This document shows positions 9,502 through 18,544 of a stretch of DNA of 64,000 nucleotides, in pieces. The stretch's first letter is position 1. Every line of letters begins with the position of its first letter. Location of the stretch: positions 1 through 64,000 of the forward strand of contig JAFLCG010000009.1 of the NCBI GenBank assembly GCA_017303635.1, in the 5' to 3' direction. The notes below the pieces were generated by a model. The model had not been told where the DNA came from and searched no databases. It was given only the letters and a program-made list of their open reading frames with translations. The translations under genes were made by a program, and so were the position numbers. Origin of the DNA: Anaerolineae bacterium (lineage in GTDB: Bacteria > Chloroflexota > Anaerolineae > Aggregatilineales > Phototrophicaceae).

Positions 9502-10991
9502 ACTTTTCATCAATACAATCCACAGCATCCAAGAGATTCCTGATGCTGTGGATTGTATTAGCCTTTGCAACGGCTGTAACAATCTCCCTGTTTCCAACAG
9601 AAATTGCATTATTGATTATTTCTGCTTGTGTAATACTGATTGTCGCGTTCATATCCCCCGTTGCAGCAGTTAGCACTATGCTCGTATTAGCTCCGCTTCG
9701 AGTTTTAATTGCAACAGAGGCAGATTTTCAGCTTCCATTAGACATCGGGCAACTCTGTCTGAGTCTTGTGATTTTGACAATTACTATTAACAGAACATAT
9801 AGAGTCTTTCAACTAAAGACTTGGCTTTATTATATCCGGTACTTATTTATGATCTTTCTATTCTTAGCAATCGTCATTATCAACGGATTTGTCGCAAGGT
9901 CAGCAGCCGTATGGATAAATGAGTTTCTTAAATGGATACAGATTGCTTTATTGTTGATAATGACCATCTTGCTATCTAAACATGCACACTGGATTTGGCT
10001 AGTAGGTGCCGTTATTGTTGCCGGAACATCGAATGCACTTATAGGAGTATATCAATTTTTAGGGGGGAGTGGCGCAATACATCTCCTAATTAATGACCGC
10101 TACTTTAGAGCTTTCGGGACATTTGGGCAACCCAATCCCTTTGGTGGCTTTCTTGGAATAATCACCCCTATTGCGATAGCGATCAGCGCAGCCCTATTTG
10201 TTAGGCTCTATCGTCATAGGTCAACTATTCTTGAAAGAATTGTTACATTTGTGTGTGTGCTTTGTTCTATTATTATGTTATGCGGCATCATTACGTCATG
10301 GAGTCGGGGCGCATGGATCGGGCTCGTTATTGCATTGGCGATCATGGCTTCAGCTATTCCCCGAAATTTGTGGAAAGGATTCTGGTTCGGAAGTGCAGCA
10401 TTGTTACTCTTCATTAGCCTATGGATTAGCAATACCCTTCCTACATCAATTACAAATCGTCTTCAAAGTTCAGTGGATGAATTCATATCCGTTCGCGATG
10501 TCCGCGGGGTAGATATTGACCCTTCGAATTATGCTGTAATTGAGCGTTTAGCACACTGGCAAAGCGCATTAAATATGGCCCTTTCTTCTCCTTGGTTAGG
10601 TCTGGGATTTGGTAACTATGAAATTGTTTATGATGACTTTCGTCTATTGAACTGGAGAGAACCCCTTGGTCATGCCCATAATTATTATCTGAATTTATTG
10701 GGAGAATTAGGGCTGTTGGGCTTGTTAGTTTATGGCAAGGTATGGTTAATACTTTTCACCATGGCTTGGCAAGCTCGCACACATCCCAATCCAATTTCAA
10801 GAGCAGTAGCTATTGGCCTCTTGGGGAGCTGGACATATTTTTCAGTTCACAGCCTTTTTGACAATATTTATGTAAACAATCTGTTCCTACATTTAGGGAC
10901 ATTAATTGGCATTCTCGTAGTAATCTACGACCAGACACTGGATAAGGTAGAGGTAAGCTCTTGCTCGACAATCCATCAAATAACACAATGA
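9498..10991 (+). CDS. O-antigen ligase/polymerase family membrane protein
   Basis: The 497-residue integral membrane protein has about 11 hydrophobic segments. The start GTG 9498 overlaps the epimerase stop (GTGA), with GAGAGG just upstream. The Wzy_C/WaaL signature is present: SWSRGAW around residue 267 and a large periplasmic loop with GFGNYEIVYDDF followed by LGHAHNYYLNLLGELGLLG. The HN motif in this loop is the usual ligase hallmark. It should act on lipid-linked glycans at the outer face of the cytoplasmic membrane. It is the second such ligase in 6 kb, and this one lacks the glycosidase module. Confidence 0.85.
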   Translation: MNFSSIQSTASKRFLMLWIVLAFATAVTISLFPTEIALLIISACVILIVAFISPVAAVSTMLVLAPLRVLIATEADFQLPLDIGQLCLSLVILTITINRTYRVFQLKTWLYYIRYLFMIFLFLAIVIINGFVARSAAVWINEFLKWIQIALLLIMTILLSKHAHWIWLVGAVIVAGTSNALIGVYQFLGGSGAIHLLINDRYFRAFGTFGQPNPFGGFLGIITPIAIAISAALFVRLYRHRSTILERIVTFVCVLCSIIMLCGIITSWSRGAWIGLVIALAIMASAIPRNLWKGFWFGSAALLLFISLWISNTLPTSITNRLQSSVDEFISVRDVRGVDIDPSNYAVIERLAHWQSALNMALSSPWLGLGFGNYEIVYDDFRLLNWREPLGHAHNYYLNLLGELGLLGLLVYGKVWLILFTMAWQARTHPNPISRAVAIGLLGSWTYFSVHSLFDNIYVNNLFLHLGTLIGILVVIYDQTLDKVEVSSCSTIHQITQ

Positions 10992-11587
10992 CCACCAATA
11001 GCAAGTGGATGTTACGAAATCCATTCGATTTCATTATTCTGCCTGTAGCATCACGCTTTGGCGAAAAGTCAAAGGAAGTGGAACGATTTCTGAAATTTGT
11101 AGTCGTTGGCGTATTTGGGGCGCTGGTCGATTTTGGAACAGTCTATCTTTTGCAAGCAACATTATTCCCACCTACTGACCCAGAAGGTAACCGACTTGTT
11201 CTTAATGTCACAATCGCAACAAGTATTGCATTTGCTGCGGCAGTTGCAAACAATTACATTTGGAACCGTTTTTGGACATATCCCGATGCGAGAGGACGGT
11301 CTGCGAGACGCCAGCTTGCTCTATTTACCTTTATAAGTTTGATTGGTTGGCTGGGTCGTACCTTGTGGATTAATGCAGCGTATCACCCGATTGGCATTGC
11401 CATGATGCCACTTGCCTTGCCGCTCATTCATGTTTTCCGACCTGGTTACGTACCTACCGTCAGCGGTGACGATAAACTTGGCACGATGATCGCCCAGCTC
11501 ATTGGAGTTGTCGTAGTCATGTTCTGGAATTTCTTTGCCAATCGATATTGGACATATAATGATGTGAAGAGGCGCCAAGAGCCGTAG
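10961..11587 (+). CDS. GtrA-family membrane protein
   Basis: The 208-residue product matches the GtrA/DPMS-like family: EVERFLKFVVVGVFGALVDFG at the N-terminus, the NNYIWNRFWTY motif after TM2, and a second similar NFFANRYWTY motif after TM4. These proteins are thought to help flip or carry polyprenyl-linked sugars. The start is TTG 10961, with AGAGGT 6 bases upstream; an ATG at 10988 forms an ATGA overlap but has no ribosome-binding site. The loop between TM2 and TM3 is longer than usual. It closes the polysaccharide operon. Confidence 0.85.
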   Translation: MLDNPSNNTMTTNSKWMLRNPFDFIILPVASRFGEKSKEVERFLKFVVVGVFGALVDFGTVYLLQATLFPPTDPEGNRLVLNVTIATSIAFAAAVANNYIWNRFWTYPDARGRSARRQLALFTFISLIGWLGRTLWINAAYHPIGIAMMPLALPLIHVFRPGYVPTVSGDDKLGTMIAQLIGVVVVMFWNFFANRYWTYNDVKRRQEP

Positions 11588-12024
11588 CCGTTGTTTGAAA
11601 CCAGTCAGTATAGTAGCGTATGTAGAAAGTGAGACTAAAATTCTTGTCTAAAGACTAGTCAACCGTCGAGTTGACTGGCGGCTCAGACTCAGGCAAACAT
11701 CAGTTAGCTCCAATAAGGGAAGTGTAATCTCAAATCTACCTCACTACATTAAATCGTGGAATCCTGTTTTGGGACCAAAATCGCACGACTTTACTCGGAT
11801 TATATAGACTTTAACGGCTCAGGAAATGCCATATAGGTGCATCTTTGAGTCATTTTGCTATCAACATCTATCACCGCGATCTAGTGTGATACTGATTCTA
11901 CCCTATACCTAGAATCCAAACATGATTTTGTCGTTGGCGTAGTACCTTCAGTTCTCTTTTCCCGACTACTCTTGCAGGTTAGATGCGATCAGCAAAACTG
12001 TAAGTGTCGAATCAATGGGGCAAT
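11588..12024. other. 437-base intergenic region with a dyad
   Basis: No convincing gene is visible. A 7-bp perfect inverted repeat (AGTCAAC / GTTGACT, 6-base loop, 11657-11676, extendable to 11655-11678) lies 70 bases after gtrA and may end the polysaccharide operon. It lacks a T-run. The rest is AT-rich; TATATA-like stretches near 11800 have no paired -35 box that I would trust. A promoter for the downstream ATPase must lie here but was not located. Confidence 0.4.
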
Positions 12025-13194
12025 ATGACAAACCAAACAACTGATTACAAAGGTTTAGAAAATTCGACATTACTCCGGATGTTAAATCAAGCCGGAGCAC
12101 GAGCAATATTAGAAGCTGAACAACCCGATAGTGGTATAGCGGATAATCGCCCCTACCCTTTTGTGGCAATCGTGGGCCAGTTGGAAATGCGGATCGCCCT
12201 TCTCCTCGCAATCATAAACCCAGCAATAGGTGGTGTGTTGTTGATTGGGCCACGCGGAACTGGAAAAACAACAGCTGTTCGTAGCCTTGTTGATATTTTG
12301 CCTGAAGTTGAAGTAAGTGATTGTGAAGAAGGTGCATTGCCACATGAATTACATGCACCAGACTCTCGCTTAATCTATCCCGATTGCTATGAAAAATATC
12401 ATTCTGGTAGCTCCATTTCACATTATGAACCAGTCAAATTGGTTGAATTACCCTTGAACGCCCGCTTAGAGGATGTCGTTGGCGGTATCAACGAACGAAT
12501 TGCTGTTCAACAGCAACGAGTTAGAGTTGAACGAGGAATTCTCTCCCGTGCAGATAACAATATTCTCTATATTGATGAAGTAAATTTGCTTGCTGATGAC
12601 ATAGTTGATGCAATCCTTGATGCATCAGCCGCAGGGAAATATACAGTTCGCCGAGGTGCAATATCTGGCACCTATCGATCTCGCTTTGTGTTAATAGGAT
12701 CAATGAATCCTGAAGAGGGACGACTTCGGCCTCAAATAATGGATCGATTCGGGTTACGTATTAACGTAAGGGGCTTAATGGGCCAAGGCGACCGGCTAAA
12801 TATATATGAACGTGTACGACTCTATCGGCAAAATCCACTAACATTCATAAATCAATGGGCCGCATCAACCACAGAAGTACGCGAAGATATACTCTTCGCA
12901 CGTGAGCTGTTGAGAGAGACTGTTCTGTCGATAGATGCAATAAAAATAGGATTGGGGCTAATAGAAGTATTACAGATTGATTCCCACCGGGCAGAATTTA
13001 CAATGTTTGAGGCCGCCCGCGCTTATGCAGCCTCTGATGGTCGCACTACAGCTACAGTAAACGACATTCGAGCTGTAGCACCAATGGCATTAAGACTCCG
13101 TCGTAGCCCTTTTATGACCACGTTCTTTGACAACCAGAAGGGTGAAAATAATGAGATTCAAGCATATTTTGATGCGATCAATACTGTACAATAG
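12025..13194 (+). CDS. magnesium-chelatase subunit I (BchI/ChlI)-like AAA+ ATPase
   Basis: The product has about 389 residues. Walker A is GPRGTGKTTA, Walker B is ILYIDEVNLL, and the BchI hallmark insert IVDAILDASAAGKYTVRRG with sensor RFVLIGSMNPEEGRLRPQIMDRFG follows. The C-terminal helical lid (ARAYAASDGRTTATVNDI) completes the fold. BchI forms the ATPase ring of Mg-chelatase with BchD and BchH, but neither partner is visible nearby. A VWA-partnered chaperone-type role is therefore as likely as a role in bacteriochlorophyll synthesis. GTG at 12004 is an alternative start; ATG 12025 has a close GGGG. It overlaps the next gene by 44 bases. Confidence 0.85.
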   Translation: MTNQTTDYKGLENSTLLRMLNQAGARAILEAEQPDSGIADNRPYPFVAIVGQLEMRIALLLAIINPAIGGVLLIGPRGTGKTTAVRSLVDILPEVEVSDCEEGALPHELHAPDSRLIYPDCYEKYHSGSSISHYEPVKLVELPLNARLEDVVGGINERIAVQQQRVRVERGILSRADNNILYIDEVNLLADDIVDAILDASAAGKYTVRRGAISGTYRSRFVLIGSMNPEEGRLRPQIMDRFGLRINVRGLMGQGDRLNIYERVRLYRQNPLTFINQWAASTTEVREDILFARELLRETVLSIDAIKIGLGLIEVLQIDSHRAEFTMFEAARAYAASDGRTTATVNDIRAVAPMALRLRRSPFMTTFFDNQKGENNEIQAYFDAINTVQ

Positions 13195-13810
13195 ACCGAC
13201 AAAGATCAGGTGGAAGTGTGCTCAGTTATTCACACTTATTATTGGGATGATTGGTGTTTGTCTACCGGTCTGGGATGTAGCAGTTGCAGGATTACATTTC
13301 AACACTTTCGACTTGGCTGAATGGACAACATTACATCCTTCCGTACAAATAACACCAACTCCCTTAATACCATCCTTAGCCCTTCGCATTGGGGTAATTG
13401 GATTGATTTTACTTTTGCACCTTACTATTCTTAGTCTGGGCGTATCTAAGCAACTTTATTGGTTAAGTGCTGTATTTGCCGGAATAGCTATGTTACCTCC
13501 CCTTGAAGTTCTAAGTCAGTTTTCACTCGATATTAATTATAGACAACAAATTTCAGCAACTCTAGCAACCTGGGTTGGATTATGTATATGTTACTTTTTC
13601 AGTAGAGGAAAAAAAGAGTGGACGTTCAGTGTTATTCTAGTAGTGACAGCAGTAAGTTATATAATTGGATTCGCCACTAGCCGACAGTTGTTTCTCGAAA
13701 GCCAAGTACAAACTGAAACCGGAGTGGGCTTGTATGTCGTGGTAATCAGCATCACTTGCTTATCATTAATGAATAGGGTAGAAGATCAGTTCCCCTACCC
13801 TTACCACTAG
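13151..13810 (+). CDS. unidentified multi-pass membrane protein
   Basis: The product has 219 residues with about six hydrophobic segments (for example FTLIIGMIGVCLPVWDVAV, IGVIGLILLLHLTILSLGV, FSVILVVTAVSYIIGFA). The start is ATG 13151, 8 bases after AGAAGGG; an earlier TTG at 13127 lies deep inside the upstream gene. The 44-base overlap with the BchI-like ATPase gene implies coupled expression, so it may anchor or partner that ATPase. No enzymatic motif is recognised. Confidence 0.7.
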   Translation: MRFKHILMRSILYNRPTKIRWKCAQLFTLIIGMIGVCLPVWDVAVAGLHFNTFDLAEWTTLHPSVQITPTPLIPSLALRIGVIGLILLLHLTILSLGVSKQLYWLSAVFAGIAMLPPLEVLSQFSLDINYRQQISATLATWVGLCICYFFSRGKKEWTFSVILVVTAVSYIIGFATSRQLFLESQVQTETGVGLYVVVISITCLSLMNRVEDQFPYPYH

Positions 13811-13833
13811 ATATACACTACCACGAAAGGCTA

Positions 13834-14076
13834 CTAGCCTTTATTCATATTTGTGTTGATGTAGTTGATGGCCTCACCTACCGTGGTGATCTTTTGAGCA
13901 TCTTCGTCGGTGATTTCGCCACCAAATTCCTCTTCAAAAGCCATAATCAACTCAACCAGGTCAAGTGAATCTGCTTCAAGGTCCTCACGAAAACGGGCAA
14001 CCGGAACAACTCGTTCAGCGTCGACTCCAAGCAAATCAACGACAATATTCTTGATACGATCCTCAACTGAAGACAT
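13834..14076 (-). CDS. acpP: acyl carrier protein
   Basis: The 80-residue acidic protein has the 4'-phosphopantetheine attachment motif in LEADSLDLVELIMAFEEEFG; Ser in DSL is the modified residue. It carries acyl chains as thioesters during fatty-acid synthesis in the cytosol. The start chosen is ATG 14076, preceded on the minus strand by GGAGGGAAAC; the longer frame would translate that ribosome-binding site. Length fits the family. It stands alone here, without fab genes, and is divergent from fni. Confidence 0.95.
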   Translation of the reverse strand: MSSVEDRIKNIVVDLLGVDAERVVPVARFREDLEADSLDLVELIMAFEEEFGGEITDEDAQKITTVGEAINYINTNMNKG

Positions 14077-14125
14077 GTTTCCCTCCACAATTTAGGTGGA
14101 AATTGATCACAGGGCTAAGCAGAAC

Positions 14126-14153
14126 ATTATACCGCCATTGAGCACTCTTTCCA
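14126..14153 (-). promoter_or_regulatory. candidate acpP promoter
   Basis: On the minus strand a perfect TATAAT -10 box (14131-14126) is preceded at 16 bases by TGGAAA (14153-14148), a partial -35 match. It lies about 50 bases before the acpP start. Confidence 0.4.
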
Positions 14154-14160
14154 GTGGCGA

Positions 14161-14190
14161 TTGACACGGCTCTATTGCCTTGTGTAGGAT
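14161..14190 (+). promoter_or_regulatory. promoter of fni
   Basis: A perfect -35 box TTGACA (14161-14166) is followed after 18 bases by TAGGAT (14185-14190), a four-of-six -10 match. The expected transcript start near 14197 leaves a 40-base leader that includes CCCTATCAAA at 14215-14224. Confidence 0.55.
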
Positions 14191-14239
14191 ACGCCGTATC
14201 AAAAAATGGTAACACCCTATCAAAGTCAAAGTCACGAAC

Positions 14240-15268
14240 ATGTCAACAACTGAAACTCGCAAAGTTGATCACATACGCATCAATCTAGAAGAGAATGTCC
14301 AGTTTCCACGCCTCAAAACAGGACTGGAAAAGTATCGCTTTATTCATCAAGCCATTCCTGAAATTGATCTGGATGCAGTAGATACTCAAATTAACTTATT
14401 TGGAAAAACCTTAACTGCGCCCATTTTGATCTCATCTATGACCGGTGGGGCTGAACTGGCCAGTCGGTTAAACTACAATCTTGCTGAAGCTGCTCAAGAA
14501 CATGGTATTGCAATGGGCTTAGGTTCTCAGCGAGCAGCTATCGAGCGTGATGACCTGGCTTACAGCTACCAAGTTCGGAAAGTTGCTCCTTCCATTCTCT
14601 TGTTTGCTAATCTTGGAGCAGTGCAGTTGAATTACCGATACGGAGTTTCCGAATGTCAACGAGCGGTTGACATGGTCAATGCAGATGCCCTCATTTTGCA
14701 TTTTAATGTACTTCAAGAGGCAGTCCAACCAGAGGGCGATACCAATTTTGCCGGTCTGTTAAAGCAGATTGAAAAAGTTATTAAGTCGATTAATGTTCCA
14801 GTGATCGCTAAAGAAGTTGGATGGGGATTCTCGGAACAAAATGTGCGTGCGCTTTCTGAAGTGGGAGTCACAGCGATCGATGTCGCAGGTGCTGGCGGCA
14901 CTTCATGGAGTGAAGTCGAATATCATCGAGCACCAACAGAATTTCATGCTCGGATTGCAGCAAGCTTTGCCGATTGGGGTATTCCAACCGCTGAAGCCAT
15001 TCAATATGCTGTTAAGGCTGCACCACATGCGATAGTTATAGCTAGTGGTGGATTAAGAAATGGCATCGATATTGCAAAATGTATCGCCTTGGGTGCGAGT
15101 CTTGGTGGAATTGCGGGCCCATTTCTTAAGGCCGCAAGCCAATCTGTGACAGAAGTATCCCAGTTAATTGTTGAGCTAAAAACTCAACTAAGAATCGCTA
15201 TGTTATGCTCAGCGGCTCAAAACATTGAAAAACTGAGACATACAAACCTAATCCGTTCGGATGAGTAA
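14240..15268 (+). CDS. fni: type 2 isopentenyl-diphosphate delta-isomerase
   Basis: The 342-residue FMN-dependent enzyme interconverts isopentenyl and dimethylallyl diphosphate in isoprenoid synthesis. Family motifs are seen in order: RKVDHIRINLEE, ISSMTGG, AMGLGSQR, LHFNVLQEAVQPEGD (usually LHLN-LQE), IAKEVGWG, AGAGGTSW, ASGGLRNGIDIAK and AGPFLKAA. Type 2 isomerases normally accompany a mevalonate pathway. This fits the HMG-CoA reductase and synthase genes at 49.9-52.3 kb, although this gene lies 35 kb away. It is transcribed alone, convergent with hemW (13-base gap). Confidence 0.95.
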   Translation: MSTTETRKVDHIRINLEENVQFPRLKTGLEKYRFIHQAIPEIDLDAVDTQINLFGKTLTAPILISSMTGGAELASRLNYNLAEAAQEHGIAMGLGSQRAAIERDDLAYSYQVRKVAPSILLFANLGAVQLNYRYGVSECQRAVDMVNADALILHFNVLQEAVQPEGDTNFAGLLKQIEKVIKSINVPVIAKEVGWGFSEQNVRALSEVGVTAIDVAGAGGTSWSEVEYHRAPTEFHARIAASFADWGIPTAEAIQYAVKAAPHAIVIASGGLRNGIDIAKCIALGASLGGIAGPFLKAASQSVTEVSQLIVELKTQLRIAMLCSAAQNIEKLRHTNLIRSDE

Positions 15269-15281
15269 ATAACAACTCATA

Positions 15282-16454
15282 CTATACGAACTCGCGAAAA
15301 ATCATATTGGATAGAAATCGTCCTTTTGGACTTAATATCAGCTTTTTGTCGTCTAGGATCAGTAAACCTGATTCCACAAATTTCTCGATCGTCGATCCAT
15401 GGCATTCCATTACATCCTTACCAAATCGCTGAACAAAATCAAATCTACTGATTCCAGTTTGGGTCAATCGCAAACCCATTAGCAATGTTTCTGCTATCTC
15501 AGTATCTGTGTCAATCTCATGCCAATCATTTACCGCAGGTGTTAGTGGAAATGCGCGGCTCGTATCAGAATTAATAAGCAGATTAATGTATCGGTGAGGT
15601 GATAAAATTGTTTCATATCTAAGCCTATCCATATAACCATGAGCACCTGGCCCAAGTCCTAAATAAGGCAGATTTAACCAGTACTGTTTATTGTGCTTGC
15701 ATTCTCTGCTTGGAAGTGACCAATTGCTTATTTCATACTGCTGATATCCTTGTGTGTTGAAATATTCGTCTGCAAACTCATACATATCAGCAGTTAGATC
15801 ATCATCAGGTAATGGAAGCTTTCCTTTTTGAACCCAACTATTCATAGCAGTTCCGTCTTCTAATCCCAAAGCATAGACTGAAATATGCTCAGGATGTAAC
15901 CATAGTAATTGGTCTAGGCTCACTTCCCAATCATTCAAAGTTTGATGTGGAATACCAAATATTAAGTCCAGGTTGAGATTTTTTAGGCCAGCCCGTCTTG
16001 ATGCAGCAACAGCTCTATGGATCGTGTCTGCATCATGTCGCCGACCAAACAATTGGAGCTCGCGATTATTTGCTGATTGCATTCCGAGACTTAAGCGATT
16101 TATCCCTTGCTCCATCAATGCGTGCACATAATCAAGATGTATATCATCTGGATTAGCTTCCATAGAAATCTCTGCATCAGCAGCTAAATCAAATTCTCTA
16201 CGAACCGTACTCAGAATGCGCCCTATCTGTATATGGCTGAGTAAACTAGGCGTTCCTCCTCCAAAATATATGGTGTGAAGTTTCAATCCTGAACTTGATC
16301 TAGCAACACATTCAATTTCACGGATGAGTGCATTTGTAAAGGGTTCTATCAACGATTCGAGGTTAATATAGGTATTGAAGGCACAGTACGTACATCTAAC
16401 TGTACAAAATGGAATATGCAGATAAAGCGAATTCGAAGCTGTGAGTACTGGCAT
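15282..16454 (-). CDS. hemW: HemW-like radical SAM heme chaperone
   Basis: The 390-residue protein has the radical SAM cluster motif CTVRCTYC near the N-terminus, then YFGGGTPSLL, SMEANPDD, NRLSLGMQS and DLIFGIPHQT. It also has the HemW-specific CKHNKQYW motif implicated in heme binding. The absence of the fourth Cys (CxxxCxxCxF) separates it from oxygen-independent coproporphyrinogen oxidase HemN. HemW is thought to deliver heme to respiratory proteins. It is divergent from the signalling operon and shares a 125-base spacer with it. Confidence 0.9.
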   Translation of the reverse strand: MPVLTASNSLYLHIPFCTVRCTYCAFNTYINLESLIEPFTNALIREIECVARSSSGLKLHTIYFGGGTPSLLSHIQIGRILSTVRREFDLAADAEISMEANPDDIHLDYVHALMEQGINRLSLGMQSANNRELQLFGRRHDADTIHRAVAASRRAGLKNLNLDLIFGIPHQTLNDWEVSLDQLLWLHPEHISVYALGLEDGTAMNSWVQKGKLPLPDDDLTADMYEFADEYFNTQGYQQYEISNWSLPSRECKHNKQYWLNLPYLGLGPGAHGYMDRLRYETILSPHRYINLLINSDTSRAFPLTPAVNDWHEIDTDTEIAETLLMGLRLTQTGISRFDFVQRFGKDVMECHGSTIEKFVESGLLILDDKKLILSPKGRFLSNMIFREFV

Positions 16455-16491
16455 CTAGAATCCATCAATGTAGTATTAATATGTCGGGCAA

Positions 16492-16528
16492 TTGCTCTAT
16501 TGTTGCAAGTTAAATATAATGCAACAAG
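16492..16528 (+). promoter_or_regulatory. promoter with dyad operator for the kinase/phosphatase operon
   Basis: TTGCTC (16492-16497) and a perfect TATAAT (16516-16521) are separated by 18 bases. A perfect 8-bp inverted repeat, TTGTTGCA (16501-16508) and TGCAACAA (16521-16528) with a 12-base centre, brackets the -10 box and looks like an operator. The first gene of the operon starts at 16580. The dyad could serve the operon's own OmpR-type regulator or an outside repressor. Confidence 0.55.
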
Positions 16529-16579
16529 ATGAGGTTTTGCCCTATGGTTGAAACACTTTCCATCGGGAATTGACACACT

Positions 16580-18511
16580 ATGCCTGAAACAACGCAGTTT
16601 GCTGGTCGAAGTGATGGCTATGGCGATAACACATTACAAGCCAACACTGTATTGCAGAGACGATACAAAATTCTTGGTGTACTCGGCGGTGGCGGAATGG
16701 GTACCGTTTACCAAGCCCGGGATTTGAACTTTCCTGATGTTCGTCGCCTTGTTGCAGTCAAGGAGATGCTCAATCCAAGTACAGATTCAGCACTTCATGC
16801 TTCTACCCTGAAGACCTTTCAGCGTGAAGCTAATATTCTCGCGACCCTCAATCATCCTGCGATACCAAAGATATTTGATTTCTTCGATCAGAATGATCGC
16901 ATGTACTTAGTAATGGAATATATCAATGGGAGCGATATTGAAACTCTGCTCTCCAAAACTCGTGAATTGCCGATCGATAAACTCATTGAATGGTCAATAG
17001 ATCTGTGTGATGTAGTTGGATATCTACATACGCAGCCAAATCCTATTGTCTTCCGTGATCTTAAGCCGTCAAACATCATGGTTGATAATTTTGGCAAAGT
17101 TCGGCTTATCGATTTTGGAATAGCCAAGATATTCGATGGTGGTGTCAAGAAACACACCATGATTGGAACCGAAGGGTACTGCGCACCAGAACAGTATAAG
17201 GGAGATGTCACTATTTTGAGTGATATCTATGCATTAGGTGCGACACTCCATCACATACTTACGCGCAAGGATCCACGCCTAGAACCCCCTTTCAGCTTTG
17301 CTGAAAGACCCATAGCAGATTATAACCCTCAAGTTCCCGATATTTTTGTCAGCGTTGTAGAAAGAGCTTTAGAGTTTGACCCTATGAATCGCTGGCAAAG
17401 CTGCTCCGACATGAAGGCCGAATTGGAAAAGCTACGCCAAACTCCGCAGATACTTCTAAAGCAGGGTACTGTTGCCATCCCTAGCCTCAGCAATGGAGCT
17501 ACAGATTTTTTCGCAGGCATTACATCAAAAGGAAGCGTGGAGCCACGTTGGAAATTTACTACTGAAGATGAAATTCGTGGCACACCAATGAGTTATAGGG
17601 ATTTCATCTTTGTCGGATCCTACGATACCAATTTATGGGCACTCAATGTTTCGAGTGGAGCTTTTGTCTGGAAGTACGCAACACATGGAGGTATTGCAGC
17701 CTCTCCGGCTATTGATGAAGCCAATCGTCTGTTACTCATCGGCTCGGAAGATAATTCCTTTTACGCGCTTGATTATCGCACGGGTAAATTGAATTGGTCT
17801 TATGCGACACAAGATAAAATCCGAAGCACTGCATCAGTTGCCACGCAATTGGACGCCGTATTTTTTGGTAGCGATGATGGTCACTTGTATGCCCTTGGAA
17901 CTGCGAGTGGTAGATTCCTTTGGAAGTATCAAATTGGAGAATCAATTCGAACACGTCCATATGTAAGTAATGAAGTCGTAATTGTAGGATCTGAATCGGG
18001 AGAAATTTTCGGAATCACGCTTGATGGAAAACGAAAGTGGAGCTATCGGAGTCGACGTTCCGTAACTTCATCACCGTTTGTCGATGCCGATGGAATTTGC
18101 TACATTGGTTCCTCTGATCACTTTATATATGCACTAGATGCGAATAGCGGCTATAGCTCATGGCGATTTCGAACCAATGGACCAGTAATATCATCTCCCA
18201 CAGGGCAAAATGATTTGCTTTATTGTGCATCAACGGATGGTTGCGTTTACGCTATACAAACCAGAACTGCTAAAGAGAAGTGGAAATTCGTCAGTGACAA
18301 ACCTATTGTATCGTCACCTGTATTACATCAAGGCGAGATATTCATTGGCAGTACAGATGAATACTTTTATTGCCTAGATGCAATTACAGGTAAAGAGAAG
18401 TGGCGCTTTAAGGCGGGTGGACCTATCACCGGCAGCCCACACATTCTGAATGACCTCATCGTATTTGGTTCACTTGATAAATCTCTCTACGCACTTCCTT
18501 TAGTGACATAA
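16580..18511 (+). CDS. Ser/Thr protein kinase with C-terminal PQQ-like propeller
   Basis: The product has 643 residues. The N-terminal kinase domain (about 27-290) has a glycine loop (LGGGGMGTVYQA), ATP-binding Lys61 (VAVKEM), catalytic loop FRDLKPSNIM (Asp160, with Phe in place of His) and DFG (Asp178), so it should be active. The C-terminal 320 residues form seven PQQ/quinoprotein-type blades (LWALNVSSGAFVWKY, FIYALDANSGYSSWRF, YFYCLDAITGKEKWRF). No membrane segment is visible between the domains, so the propeller probably lies in the cytosol as a sensor or scaffold. It is the first gene of a six-gene operon with a PP2C phosphatase 33 bases downstream. Confidence 0.93.
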   Translation: MPETTQFAGRSDGYGDNTLQANTVLQRRYKILGVLGGGGMGTVYQARDLNFPDVRRLVAVKEMLNPSTDSALHASTLKTFQREANILATLNHPAIPKIFDFFDQNDRMYLVMEYINGSDIETLLSKTRELPIDKLIEWSIDLCDVVGYLHTQPNPIVFRDLKPSNIMVDNFGKVRLIDFGIAKIFDGGVKKHTMIGTEGYCAPEQYKGDVTILSDIYALGATLHHILTRKDPRLEPPFSFAERPIADYNPQVPDIFVSVVERALEFDPMNRWQSCSDMKAELEKLRQTPQILLKQGTVAIPSLSNGATDFFAGITSKGSVEPRWKFTTEDEIRGTPMSYRDFIFVGSYDTNLWALNVSSGAFVWKYATHGGIAASPAIDEANRLLLIGSEDNSFYALDYRTGKLNWSYATQDKIRSTASVATQLDAVFFGSDDGHLYALGTASGRFLWKYQIGESIRTRPYVSNEVVIVGSESGEIFGITLDGKRKWSYRSRRSVTSSPFVDADGICYIGSSDHFIYALDANSGYSSWRFRTNGPVISSPTGQNDLLYCASTDGCVYAIQTRTAKEKWKFVSDKPIVSSPVLHQGEIFIGSTDEYFYCLDAITGKEKWRFKAGGPITGSPHILNDLIVFGSLDKSLYALPLVT

Positions 18512-18544
18512 TGTGTCATTTCACGCAGTTTGGAGCATCTTGAG

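Noticed and set aside
11588..12024. A tRNA or riboswitch in the longest intergenic region
   Set aside because: No cloverleaf, T-loop sequence or known aptamer core could be traced by eye.
16580..18511. Kinase judged inactive because HRD reads FRD
   Set aside because: Phe in place of this His is common in bacterial kinases of this type; the catalytic Asp, Lys and DFG are all present.
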